Origin: CALBPI01 sp039821605
GTDB taxonomy: Bacteria > Pseudomonadota > Gammaproteobacteria > Steroidobacterales > Woeseiaceae
Reading direction: 5' to 3'
Length of the DNA: 64,000 nt
NCBI GenBank assembly: GCA_039821605.1
Contig: JBCBNV010000004.1
Span: 186,001 to 250,000 of the forward strand
Positions 33,649 through 41,368 of this stretch are shown here, piece by piece. Below the pieces are notes generated by a model that was not told the origin of the DNA, made no database searches, and worked only from the letters and a program-made list of their open reading frames with translations. Within the stretch, counting starts at the first letter, position 1. Each line of letters opens with the position of its first letter. Both the position numbers and the translations under genes were made by a program.

Positions 33649-34161
33649 TCAGCTCAGAATGCCAAGCCCGAATACATGATCCAAGTAGATTGCCGCATCT
33701 CGGAAATCGAAGATGAACGAGAACAGGATGACGACCGTCAGTAACCCGGACCATGCGCCATACAGAGAGCGGTCCTTGAGGAACGGCCGCCTCGTGACCA
33801 AGAGATAAAGGACAGGCGACCAAAATACGATGTGCAGCAGGGCGATGAATCCGGAAAGCGGCACGATGTCAGTCCACGCCTGACTCATGGTCGCTGTTGC
33901 GATGACCCCGACAAGCCCACCTACAGCCCAGCGTGCTTCTTTTCTGGATCGCACGAAAAACAAGCCGGCCGCAAAGGTGAGAATGAGGAAGCGCAGCCAA
34001 ACCCGAAGCCAAACGGGCACGTTGTCTCGCGCGGCCTCGTCCCAGAGTTCAAGTGCGCCGTGCCCGGATACGTATTCTCCGGAAACGGCGATTGCGTCCG
34101 AGCCGGCCGCAACAAGCGCCAGCGCGAACACCGAAATCGTCAGGGTCTTGAACCTCATCAT
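33649..34161 (-). CDS. Hypothetical membrane protein, 170 aa
   Basis: A protein with an N-terminal signal or helix (MMRFKTLTISVFALALVAAG) and four further hydrophobic segments (about 45-62, 68-88, 95-120, 133-152). ATG at 34161 is chosen over an upstream TTG at 34188; GGGGC precedes it. No motif is recognised. Confidence 0.75.
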   Translation of the reverse strand: MMRFKTLTISVFALALVAAGSDAIAVSGEYVSGHGALELWDEAARDNVPVWLRVWLRFLILTFAAGLFFVRSRKEARWAVGGLVGVIATATMSQAWTDIVPLSGFIALLHIVFWSPVLYLLVTRRPFLKDRSLYGAWSGLLTVVILFSFIFDFRDAAIYLDHVFGLGILS

Positions 34162-34263
34162 CGAAGCCCCGTCTAAAGTTTTTCCCAACAGCGACTGACT
34201 AGGGTTGGACCGGGTTCAATCGCTTGTCGATCTTGATGATGAACGTTTTCCAGGAGGAACGTT

Positions 34264-34560
34264 GTGCGGTCTTTACAATTCTTGATTGTCTGCGTTGTCT
34301 TGGTCACGGCGCTCGGTGCCGCCGCCGAGCAGTCCGCGTTGCTCACCGGCGAAGAGCTTCGCGCCGAAATCGTCGGCGTCGAGCTCGAGGGACGGCGCCT
34401 CGGCGTCACCATCAAAATCCTTCACGACTCGGATGGCACATCCACGATTCGATCGAGATTCAGAAACCGCGATGGGACCTGGGAAATCGTAGGCAATCAG
34501 CTCTGCGTCACCTGGCAGGGCGAGGCGGGGACGCATATCGCGTCACGCCGCTGGGGATGA
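34264..34560 (+). CDS. Small secreted protein, DUF995-like, possibly frameshifted at the 3' end
   Basis: A 98-residue frame with GTG at 34264 preceded by AGGAGGAA at ideal spacing. Signal peptide (MRSLQFLIVCVVLVTALGAA). The mature part (RFRNRDGTWEIVGNQLCVTW) resembles lipocalin-like DUF995 proteins, in which a hydrophobic TxTxxG core and a DGTW strand are followed by a Cys-Tyr-Arg-Val type ending. Here the frame ends in THIASRRWG, whereas the next frame continues DAYRVTPLGMNVKRAQQD from a GGGGAC run near 34528-34534. A one-base indel would restore the expected end. Confidence 0.65.
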   Translation: MRSLQFLIVCVVLVTALGAAAEQSALLTGEELRAEIVGVELEGRRLGVTIKILHDSDGTSTIRSRFRNRDGTWEIVGNQLCVTWQGEAGTHIASRRWG

Positions 34561-34694
34561 ATGTAAAGCGGGCTCAGCAAGACTGAGACGACATGCCCGC
34601 GGCGGACAAAGGCGCTAGGGTGCCAGGCGATGCTGCGCGAACCCCTCTTGGGATTTACGATCCCCGACAGTAGACTGTTTGCGGTCGCCTTCAG

Positions 34695-34768
<74 letters not shown>

Positions 34769-34783
34769 CGCCTCGCAATCAGA

Positions 34784-34807
34784 GAGGCCCCGCCGAAGCG
34801 AGGCCTC
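34784..34807. terminator. Bidirectional terminator-like hairpin between tRNA-Gly and GDPD gene
   Basis: A 10-bp stem (GAGGCCCCGC/GCGAGGCCTC, one G-U) with a 4-base loop. Read on the minus strand, the loop is a stable UUCG tetraloop closing the end of the phosphodiesterase gene. Only a weak U-rich stretch follows. Confidence 0.55.
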
Positions 34808-34839
34808 CCCGGTATCAATCTTGTTGTGTTGCGGTCGGG

Positions 34840-36147
34840 TCAGTCGTCGTCCCGGTCGTCATCGTCCTCATCGTCATCGTCATCATCACCCCGCATCGCG
34901 CGCAGCGCGGGCACGTTCTTGCAGTTGGCGTAAAACGTCGTGGTCGCGGGCCAGTCCGAGAACAGGCCAAAAATGCCCACGCGCTGAACGAGCACATCGA
35001 TCTGCGTCAGGATGTCGCCGTCGTTGGCAAGCGCGTTAACCGTGGTGTCGTAGTAGAACGCACCGTTGGCCGGAATGATCTCCTCGCGAACGCGGCCCGA
35101 ACGCTCCGTGGTCCAACTGATGATGTCGAGGCCGGCGCGCTTGGCGCGGCGCGCATACTTGGACGGCACGATGCGGCCGTTACGCGCGGTCAGCAGGATC
35201 TGCATCGGCGGTGCGATGATCTCGAGCCCGTCGTCCTTGCGCTCGCGGAAATCGCGCAGCGGGATGTCCTGGTCGTAACGCCCGTCGAGAAACACGGCCT
35301 GCTCGCCAAAGTCGGGGTATTCGTTAATCCAAAGCAGCACGTCTTCGTAGTTGAAGGACTGCGCCCAGACATCGCGAGCCGGCACACCAGCGTCGATGTA
35401 TTCGCGAATCAGCTTGCGCGCGTAGGCGGACTGATCGATGCCCGGAGGAAACTCGTCGGGGTTCACGCTCTTGAGCTCGGGTGTGAACTTGCGTCCCAGT
35501 GACTTGAAGAGCTCGATGCTCTCGGCGTGCGAGAGCAGCGTCGCACCGTTGGACGTCGTGTAAAGGTCCGTGCGCCAGTCAGCTGTGGCATTGAGGTACT
35601 CGTCGAGCGTTGCGGCATTGCCATTGGCCGCATCCATCTTGCCCGTCAACGACTTGAATTCCTCGAGCGTGATGTCGGTGGTGCAGCAACGCACATTCTT
35701 GTAGGGCGTCGGCGAGCTGAAGTCGGGCTGGCCCGAGCACTTCTCCGCCAGCGGCGTCTCAAGGATGTTCGTCGTCGTGTGCAGATCGCACTGCGCGTGG
35801 CGGCAGACGAGCTCGCCATCGGCGGTGATCGACACGTCGCACTCCAGGATGCCGGCGCCCATGCGCGCCGCCGCGATGTAGGACTCAGCGGTGTGTTCAG
35901 GGAACTGCATCGGCGCGCCTCGATGGCCGATGGAAAAGTCGGACGCTTCGTAGACCCGCGTGTCGGCCGCGCAGGCCGAGAGTTCGCGCTTGAGTCGGCT
36001 GCGGTCCATTTCGTCCACGAGGTAGAACGGGCGCGGCCCGAGCTGTGCCGTGCCCGCCAGAACCTCATCGGCGATCGCAGCGCCGCAGGCCATGAATCCC
36101 AACAAGAAAATTGCCCCCGAAAGGAGCAGTCGTACCGAATGGTGCAT
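34840..36147 (-). CDS. Glycerophosphodiester phosphodiesterase family protein with poly-Asp tail
   Basis: A 435-residue secreted protein. ATG at 36147 is preceded by GGGAGA and begins a signal peptide (MHHSVRLLLSGAIFLLGFMA). GDPD motifs: IGHRGAPMQFPEHTAES near 70-86 (HRGA and the catalytic Glu), ILECDVSITADGELVCRHAQ near 101-120 (ExD and the second His), and TPELKSVN. The C-terminus is a run of Asp with one Glu and one Arg (about 15 residues), likely binding calcium. Cys pairs (RCCTTD) suggest disulfides. Probably hydrolyses glycerophosphodiesters outside the cytoplasm. Confidence 0.9.
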   Translation of the reverse strand: MHHSVRLLLSGAIFLLGFMACGAAIADEVLAGTAQLGPRPFYLVDEMDRSRLKRELSACAADTRVYEASDFSIGHRGAPMQFPEHTAESYIAAARMGAGILECDVSITADGELVCRHAQCDLHTTTNILETPLAEKCSGQPDFSSPTPYKNVRCCTTDITLEEFKSLTGKMDAANGNAATLDEYLNATADWRTDLYTTSNGATLLSHAESIELFKSLGRKFTPELKSVNPDEFPPGIDQSAYARKLIREYIDAGVPARDVWAQSFNYEDVLLWINEYPDFGEQAVFLDGRYDQDIPLRDFRERKDDGLEIIAPPMQILLTARNGRIVPSKYARRAKRAGLDIISWTTERSGRVREEIIPANGAFYYDTTVNALANDGDILTQIDVLVQRVGIFGLFSDWPATTTFYANCKNVPALRAMRGDDDDDDEDDDDRDDD

Positions 36148-36385
36148 ATCAGTCTCCCAGCTTGTGATGTCGTCGTTACCCCAGCACCTCGACGGTAGAG
36201 AGACTTCATTGCGGGTTGGTGGCTGATTTATGTCAAATAGGTGCCCATTGGGTGACGTGCAGGTTTCAGGGCGCTCCAAGTCGTTGATCGGTCAATTCAG
36301 CGTGGAAGAAAGACCTGGCCCGGTTTCGGTCGGTCTTGCGCCTCTATAGGCAAGCCCACGTCATTCACCGCATTCGGAGACCGAC

Positions 36386-37540
36386 ATGTTCAAGCGATAC
36401 ACGACCTTGCTCGCCGCCCTCACGCTCGCCGCCGCGGCTGCCCCAACCGGCGCCAACGCGCAAACCACCACCCATGAGATCCGCGACGAGTTCGGCTTCG
36501 AACAACCAATGCGCGCTATGACCGTCACGCTGCCCAAGGGCTGGAGTGTGAGCGGCAACGTGCAGTGGACGGGGCGACCGAGCTGCCTCATGGAGCCCAT
36601 GAAGCTGCACTTCATGGCCACGGCACCCGACGGCAAGCGTTGGGTCGAGTTCATTCCAGGCGGTGTCTGGGGCTGGACCTCGAACTTCGATGCGATGCCG
36701 CACACGGCGCAGCAAGGCTTCGCGGGCTGCGATGCCCGACCGATCCGCGACATTCGCAGCTTCGCCGACCAGTACATCCCGAGCATCCGCCCCAACGCGC
36801 GGATCCAGAGCATGCGCCCGCGGCCCGATCAGGCGCAGAAACTGCTCGCGGAAATGGGCAACCTGGGCCTGCAGCCCGGCCAGTACCCGCGCATGGAAGT
36901 GCTTGAGGTACGCCTGAGCTATGAGGCCAATGGACACACGATCAACGAGCTGCTCATGCCCGCCGTGTTGTTCGTCGATCAACGCGCTGCCGACATGTGG
37001 GGTGGCATGTCCGGCTACGTCACCACCGCGATGGCCGTTGGCACGATTACGAGCGCCCAGGTTGATGGTGAGGCGCAGGAATCACTGATCGATTTCGTCG
37101 GTGAGGGCATGCAGAACGACCCGCAGTATCTGAATCGCGTGGGGCAACGCTACCAGCAGCGCTCGCAGATGATCGCGGCCGCCACCCAACGCAAGCGGGC
37201 GGCGCAGAATGCCTGGCTCAAAGCCAACGCGGCGCGGATCGCGGCGAACTCGGCGGCAACCACATCGTCGAGCTCCGGCAGCGATGTGCTCGACAGTTCC
37301 ATGGATTCCTGGCGCCGGCGCAACGGCATGAATGACGCTGGTCAGAGCAAGTTGATTGATGCCGTCCATGAACGCCGTGTCGTGGTCAACAACCAGAACC
37401 AGGCAGTCTACATGCCGCAGCAATATCAGCGCGTATTCCAGCTGCCGAATAACGTCTACGTGGGCACCAACGACCGATTCTTCAATCCCGTTGGCGCAAC
37501 CGGAGAGTTTGGTACGGAGCTCTCGGAGTACGGCTACTAG
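36386..37540 (+). CDS. Secreted protein of unknown function, 384 aa
   Basis: GGAG precedes ATG at 36386. A clear signal peptide (MFKRYTTLLAALTLAAAAAP) with cleavage near ANAQ. The first 220 residues are mixed alpha/beta with a VTLPKGWSVSGNVQWTG start, reminiscent of proteins that assess export of cargo but without a named domain. Residues about 225-280 are a Gln/Ala/Arg-rich helix likely to form a coiled coil, followed by a Ser-rich linker and a compact C-terminal segment containing NPVGATGEFGTELSEYGY. No Cys clusters or catalytic motif stand out. It stands alone with 237 bp of free sequence upstream. Confidence 0.8.
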   Translation: MFKRYTTLLAALTLAAAAAPTGANAQTTTHEIRDEFGFEQPMRAMTVTLPKGWSVSGNVQWTGRPSCLMEPMKLHFMATAPDGKRWVEFIPGGVWGWTSNFDAMPHTAQQGFAGCDARPIRDIRSFADQYIPSIRPNARIQSMRPRPDQAQKLLAEMGNLGLQPGQYPRMEVLEVRLSYEANGHTINELLMPAVLFVDQRAADMWGGMSGYVTTAMAVGTITSAQVDGEAQESLIDFVGEGMQNDPQYLNRVGQRYQQRSQMIAAATQRKRAAQNAWLKANAARIAANSAATTSSSSGSDVLDSSMDSWRRRNGMNDAGQSKLIDAVHERRVVVNNQNQAVYMPQQYQRVFQLPNNVYVGTNDRFFNPVGATGEFGTELSEYGY

Positions 37541-37647
37541 CGCACAGCTGGCACCCGGTTCGAGCAGTAGCTCGGTCTCGAGGTTCTCGACGAGCCGCTA
37601 TTGCGGCTGACCACCCCCGGGCCCGGTGCTATATTGGGCCTTCGGGA

Positions 37648-38268
37648 GTGAGGGACCGGAGCGGGCAGATACTCGACCTGCTATTCAATTGGGACGACGC
37701 GTTGCGCTACGGCATGGACGTGCTCGTCTATCTCGTCATGGCGCTGCTGGGCACCACGTTTTTCGTGATCCGTCTGCTGCTCGCGCTGTTCTTCGGCGAT
37801 TCGGGCGACATCGACGGTGACCTCACGGTCTCCGGTGGTGATGGCGCCTTCGACATGTTCTCGCTGCTGTCGATCCTGGCCTTCTTCATGGGCGCAGGTT
37901 GGATGGGTCTCACCTGCCGCATTGACTGGGAGCTGTCGAGCATGGCTTCGGCCGCCGCGGCCACGGGCTTCGGGGTCGTCCTCATGAGCGCCGCCTCGGG
38001 TCTCATGGCGCTGACGCGCAAGCTCAATCGCACCGTGAACTACGACGTGCAGACGGCCGTCGGCCACACGGCCAGCGTCTACATGTCGATCCCCGCGCGC
38101 GGTGATGGCATGGGCAAGATCACCGTGAGCGTATCGGGTCGTCGCAAGACCATGGACGCGATCAGCGCGGGCCCCGCGATCAAGGAATTCAAAAGCGTGA
38201 CCGTCAAGTCCGTGCGCGACGATGGCATTTTCATCGTGGAGCCCATGGATTACGGCGACAACAACTAA
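37648..38268 (+). CDS. YqiJ-like inner membrane protein (NfeD-type OB fold)
   Basis: A 206-residue protein with three membrane segments (about 22-50, 68-88, 95-118) and a C-terminal OB-like beta domain (VGHTASVYMSIPARGDGMGK, then ITVSVSGRRKTMDAISAGPA). It precedes a flotillin gene by 11 bp, the conserved yqiJ-yqiK arrangement in which NfeD-like proteins support flotillin microdomains. GTG at 37648 gives the full frame; an internal ATG at 37714 would still keep the first helix, so the start is uncertain. Confidence 0.85.
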   Translation: MRDRSGQILDLLFNWDDALRYGMDVLVYLVMALLGTTFFVIRLLLALFFGDSGDIDGDLTVSGGDGAFDMFSLLSILAFFMGAGWMGLTCRIDWELSSMASAAAATGFGVVLMSAASGLMALTRKLNRTVNYDVQTAVGHTASVYMSIPARGDGMGKITVSVSGRRKTMDAISAGPAIKEFKSVTVKSVRDDGIFIVEPMDYGDNN

Positions 38269-38279
38269 AGGACAAGACA

Positions 38280-39878
38280 GTGGCTTTTCTGGAAGGATTC
38301 TCTCCCGGCCCGCTCATGCTGGTCGTCTCCGTGGTTCTGCTGGTCGCGTTTTTTCTCGCGATCCTGGTCACGCAGTACAAGCGCTGCCCCTCGAACCGCA
38401 TCCTTGTCGTCTACGGTAAGGTCGGCGGCGAACGCGCGGCCCGCTGTATCCACGGTGGCGGTACCTTCGTCGTCCCGCTGTTGCAGAGCTTCGCCTACCT
38501 GACCCTCGAGCCGCTCACAATCGACATCGAGCTGCAGAGCGCGCTCTCGAAAAAGAACATCCGCGTCAACGTGCCCTCGACGTTCACGATCGGTGTCTCG
38601 GTCGACCCGGACATCATGAATAACGCGGCCGAGCGTCTGCTGGGTCTCGACGACCACCAGATCTCAAACCAGGCCAAGGACATCATCCTGGGCCAGATGC
38701 GTCTGGTCATCGCCACGCTGTCGATCGAGGAGATCAACCAGGACCGCGAGAAATTCCTCGACCTCGTCAACAAGAACGTGAACTTCGAGCTCAACAAGAT
38801 CGGGCTCGAGATGATCAACGTGAACATCCGCGACATCACCGACGAGAGTGGCTACATCGAGGCGCTTGGCCAAAAGGCCGCCGCCGAGGCCATCAACAAG
38901 GCCAAGATCGAAGTGGCCGCGGCCGAGCGTGAAGGTGCGATTGGTGAGGCTGACAACCTGCGCGAGCGTGACGTGAAGGTCGCGCAACAGACGGCGATGT
39001 CGGCGACGGGCACCAAAGAGGCGGAGCGGGACCAGCGTGTTCAGGTGGCCCAGCTCGAAGCCGAGGGTGTCGCCGGTGAGGCCGATGCGCAGAAGAAGCT
39101 GGAGATTGCCACGGCGGAGCAGTCCGCACTGGCCGCAGAGGGCAAGAAGAAAGCGCAGGCGCACCAGCGCATCAAGGTCGCCAACCTCGAGGCCAGCGCC
39201 GTTCAGGGCGAAAACCAGAGCAAGGCCAGCATTGCTGACTACGAAGCTGAACTCGAGAAGCGCCGCGCCGAAGCCAAGCGCATCGGTGAGGTGGCGATGG
39301 CCGAGGCCAGCCGCGACGTGCTGCGGGCCGAGAAAGAGGCCGAGATCGCTCGTCTCGAAAAGCAGGATATCGCGCAGCAGCTCGTCGAACAGCAGAAAAT
39401 CGAAATCGAGGCCGACGCAGAAGCCGAGCGCGTGCGGCGCATCGCGGCCGGTGAGGCCGATGCCATTCTCGCCAAGTACAAGGCCGAGGCCGAGGGTACG
39501 CAGGCCGTCCTCGAAGCCAAGTCAGCGGGTTACGAACGTCTGCTTGAGATCTGTGGGGATCGCAAGGACATCGCGCCCGCGCTGCTCGTCATCGAGCAGC
39601 TGCCGACGCTTGTGGCGGAGCAGGTCAAGGCGATCCAGAACCTGCAGATCGACAAGATCACGGTCTGGGACAGCGGACCGAACGGCGAAGCCGGCTCGGA
39701 GTCGGCCACAGCCGGCTTTCTCAAGGGCATGATTGGCGCGCTGCCGCCCGTGCACGAGCTGGCCAGGCAGGCGGGCATCGAGCTGCCCGAAGCGCTCGGC
39801 AAGATCGACGCGGTGGCGAAGGTCTACGAGCAGATCGACGCCGACGGCGATGCGCCCGAGGCGCACGACGACGCCTAG
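38280..39878 (+). CDS. Flotillin-family (SPFH) protein, YqiK-like
   Basis: A 532-residue protein. GTG at 38280 follows AAGGA. One N-terminal membrane helix (about 10-33), an SPFH domain (about 40-210; YGKVGGERAARCIHGGGTFV, SALSKKNIRVNVPSTFTIGV), then a long Ala/Glu-rich coiled coil (about 210-450) with repeated EAERVRRIAAGEAD-type units as in flotillins. Such proteins oligomerise to scaffold lipid microdomains. Its stop shares CTAG with the convergent deacetylase-like gene. Confidence 0.93.
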   Translation: MAFLEGFSPGPLMLVVSVVLLVAFFLAILVTQYKRCPSNRILVVYGKVGGERAARCIHGGGTFVVPLLQSFAYLTLEPLTIDIELQSALSKKNIRVNVPSTFTIGVSVDPDIMNNAAERLLGLDDHQISNQAKDIILGQMRLVIATLSIEEINQDREKFLDLVNKNVNFELNKIGLEMINVNIRDITDESGYIEALGQKAAAEAINKAKIEVAAAEREGAIGEADNLRERDVKVAQQTAMSATGTKEAERDQRVQVAQLEAEGVAGEADAQKKLEIATAEQSALAAEGKKKAQAHQRIKVANLEASAVQGENQSKASIADYEAELEKRRAEAKRIGEVAMAEASRDVLRAEKEAEIARLEKQDIAQQLVEQQKIEIEADAEAERVRRIAAGEADAILAKYKAEAEGTQAVLEAKSAGYERLLEICGDRKDIAPALLVIEQLPTLVAEQVKAIQNLQIDKITVWDSGPNGEAGSESATAGFLKGMIGALPPVHELARQAGIELPEALGKIDAVAKVYEQIDADGDAPEAHDDA

Positions 39879-40801
39879 TCGCTAAGATCGGCCAGCGTGC
39901 GCACGTGGGCGACCACGCTCGCGCTCAGCGCCTCGAGGTTGTAGCCGCCTTCGAGCACGGACACGACGCGGCCTTGCGCGTGGCGCTCGGCAACCTCCAC
40001 AGCGCGGGCCGTGGCCCAGGCGAAGTCTGCTTCAGTCAGCGCGAGCTGCCCCAGCGGGTCGGCCGCATGCGCATCGAAGCCTGCGGATATCAACACGAGC
40101 TGCGGCGCGAAGTTTTCGAGCTCAGGCAACCAGCGCTCCGAGACCGCCGTTCGAAACCCCAGCCAGTCGGTGCCTGCCGCGAGCGGCACGTTGACCTGGC
40201 TGCCCGGCACCGAGGGCAGGTTGGTGCCCGGGTAGAACGGGTGTTGGTAGGTCGAGCACATGAGGACGCGTGGGTCGTCGCGCACGATCGTTTCGGTGCC
40301 GTCGCCGTGGTGCACATCGAAGTCGAGAATCGCGACGCGCTCGATGTCCTGATGCGCCAGCGCGTGCGCGGCACCGATGGCGACGTTGTTGAAGATGCAA
40401 AAGCCCGACGCGTGCGCCGAACCTGCGTGGTGGCCGGGTGGCCGCACCAGGCAGAAGGCGCGTGCCGTGTCGCCGGCGAGGACCAGGTCGACAGCGTGGC
40501 AGACGGCGCCCGCGGCGCGTTCGGCGGCCTCGAGCGAATGCGGTCCCATTGTGGTGTCGGGGTCGAGCGCCACGAGTCCCTCGGTGGGCGCGCCGTCAAG
40601 TACGGCATCGACGTGGCCGGGTGCGTGCACGCGGTCGAGTTGCTCGCGTGTCGCCCGCGGCGCCTCGATGCGGCGCAGCTCGGGTGCGGCGAGCGCCTGC
40701 AATCCCGCTGCCGCTGCCGTGATGCGGGCGCCAGACTCGGGATGACCGCGGGGCACCTCGTGGCGGGCGAACACGGGATGGGTGATCAGCGCGAGGGTCA
40801 T
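39875..40801 (-). CDS. Histone deacetylase-family (acetoin utilisation/acetylpolyamine) hydrolase
   Basis: A 308-residue enzyme. Zinc and catalytic motifs: VRPPGHHAGSAHASGFCIFN near 118-137 (tandem His), ILDFDVHHGDGTETI near 157-171 (zinc Asp and His) and SAGFDAHAADPLG near 243 (second zinc Asp). These support an active zinc-dependent amidohydrolase. Substrate could be an acetylated polyamine, acetylated protein or acyl amide. ATG at 40801; it diverges from the copper cluster. Confidence 0.93.
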   Translation of the reverse strand: MTLALITHPVFARHEVPRGHPESGARITAAAAGLQALAAPELRRIEAPRATREQLDRVHAPGHVDAVLDGAPTEGLVALDPDTTMGPHSLEAAERAAGAVCHAVDLVLAGDTARAFCLVRPPGHHAGSAHASGFCIFNNVAIGAAHALAHQDIERVAILDFDVHHGDGTETIVRDDPRVLMCSTYQHPFYPGTNLPSVPGSQVNVPLAAGTDWLGFRTAVSERWLPELENFAPQLVLISAGFDAHAADPLGQLALTEADFAWATARAVEVAERHAQGRVVSVLEGGYNLEALSASVVAHVRTLADLSD

Positions 40802-40920
40802 GTCGTCTCCCGATCCGAAACTTCGACAAGCGTGAGCCAGCGTGCGCGGGAACGCAATTCGCGCCGGGCCTGAGACCTGTGTGCTTGTCGCGACCCCCTG
40901 TCATTGATTAGGCTCGGGGC

Positions 40921-41289
40921 GTGCGTAACCCTCTTGTTATCGTGTGTTTGCTGGCCTGGCTGGCCGCTCCGGTTGCGGAAGCCTGGCCGGATTCGTGTGC
41001 GCACGAGTCCCCCGCCACGGCATCCATGTCGCAAGCGGGCATGCACGAGCACATGTCTATGCCCATGCAGGATGGTTCGCACGCCACCGATCAGGCTGAC
41101 GCACCGTGTCACTGCGATGACGACTGCGCGCAGCACTGCGACACCGCACCGTTGCCGGCCCTTGCGGCGGTCAACGTGACCGACGATGCGTCGCGGCCGC
41201 AGCGCCTCCGTTGCATCGTTGTGTCGTCGTTTTACCTCGATCCGCCCGGCAGCGACCTGCTCAGACCACCGCAACGCCAGCGCCGCTAA
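40921..41289 (+). CDS. Met/His/Cys-rich secreted protein, probable copper-binding
   Basis: A 122-residue protein. GTG at 40921 begins a signal peptide (MRNPLVIVCLLAWLAAPVAE). The mature part holds clustered metal ligands: MSQAGMHEHMSMPMQ near 35-50 and PCHCDDDCAQHCD near 62-75. This resembles small periplasmic copper proteins such as CopL-type leaders of copper operons. It is the first gene of a rightward copper cluster; a possible promoter (TTGTCG, 18 bp, TAGGCT at about 40887-40916) would leave almost no leader. Confidence 0.75.
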   Translation: MRNPLVIVCLLAWLAAPVAEAWPDSCAHESPATASMSQAGMHEHMSMPMQDGSHATDQADAPCHCDDDCAQHCDTAPLPALAAVNVTDDASRPQRLRCIVVSSFYLDPPGSDLLRPPQRQRR

Positions 41290-41297
41290 GCGAACCG

Positions 41298-41314
41298 GCC
41301 CGCCAACAGCGGGC
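41298..41314 (+). other. Hairpin between copper-protein genes
   Basis: GCCCGC, a 5-base loop and GCGGGC form a perfect 6-bp stem just after the first copper gene, followed by a T-rich stretch (TTCGTCTGTTTG). It may be a weak terminator or attenuator. Confidence 0.4.
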
Positions 41315-41330
41315 TTCGTCTGTTTGTGCG

Positions 41331-41348
41331 CGGGCGCCCTGGCGCCCG
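41331..41348 (+). other. Second hairpin before the TolC-like gene
   Basis: CGGGCGCC and GGCGCCCG separated by CT form an 8-bp perfect inverted repeat 20 bp upstream of the start at 41369. With the preceding hairpin it could time expression of the outer-membrane protein. Confidence 0.4.
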
Positions 41349-41368
41349 GAGCGGATCTGGATAGTTTC

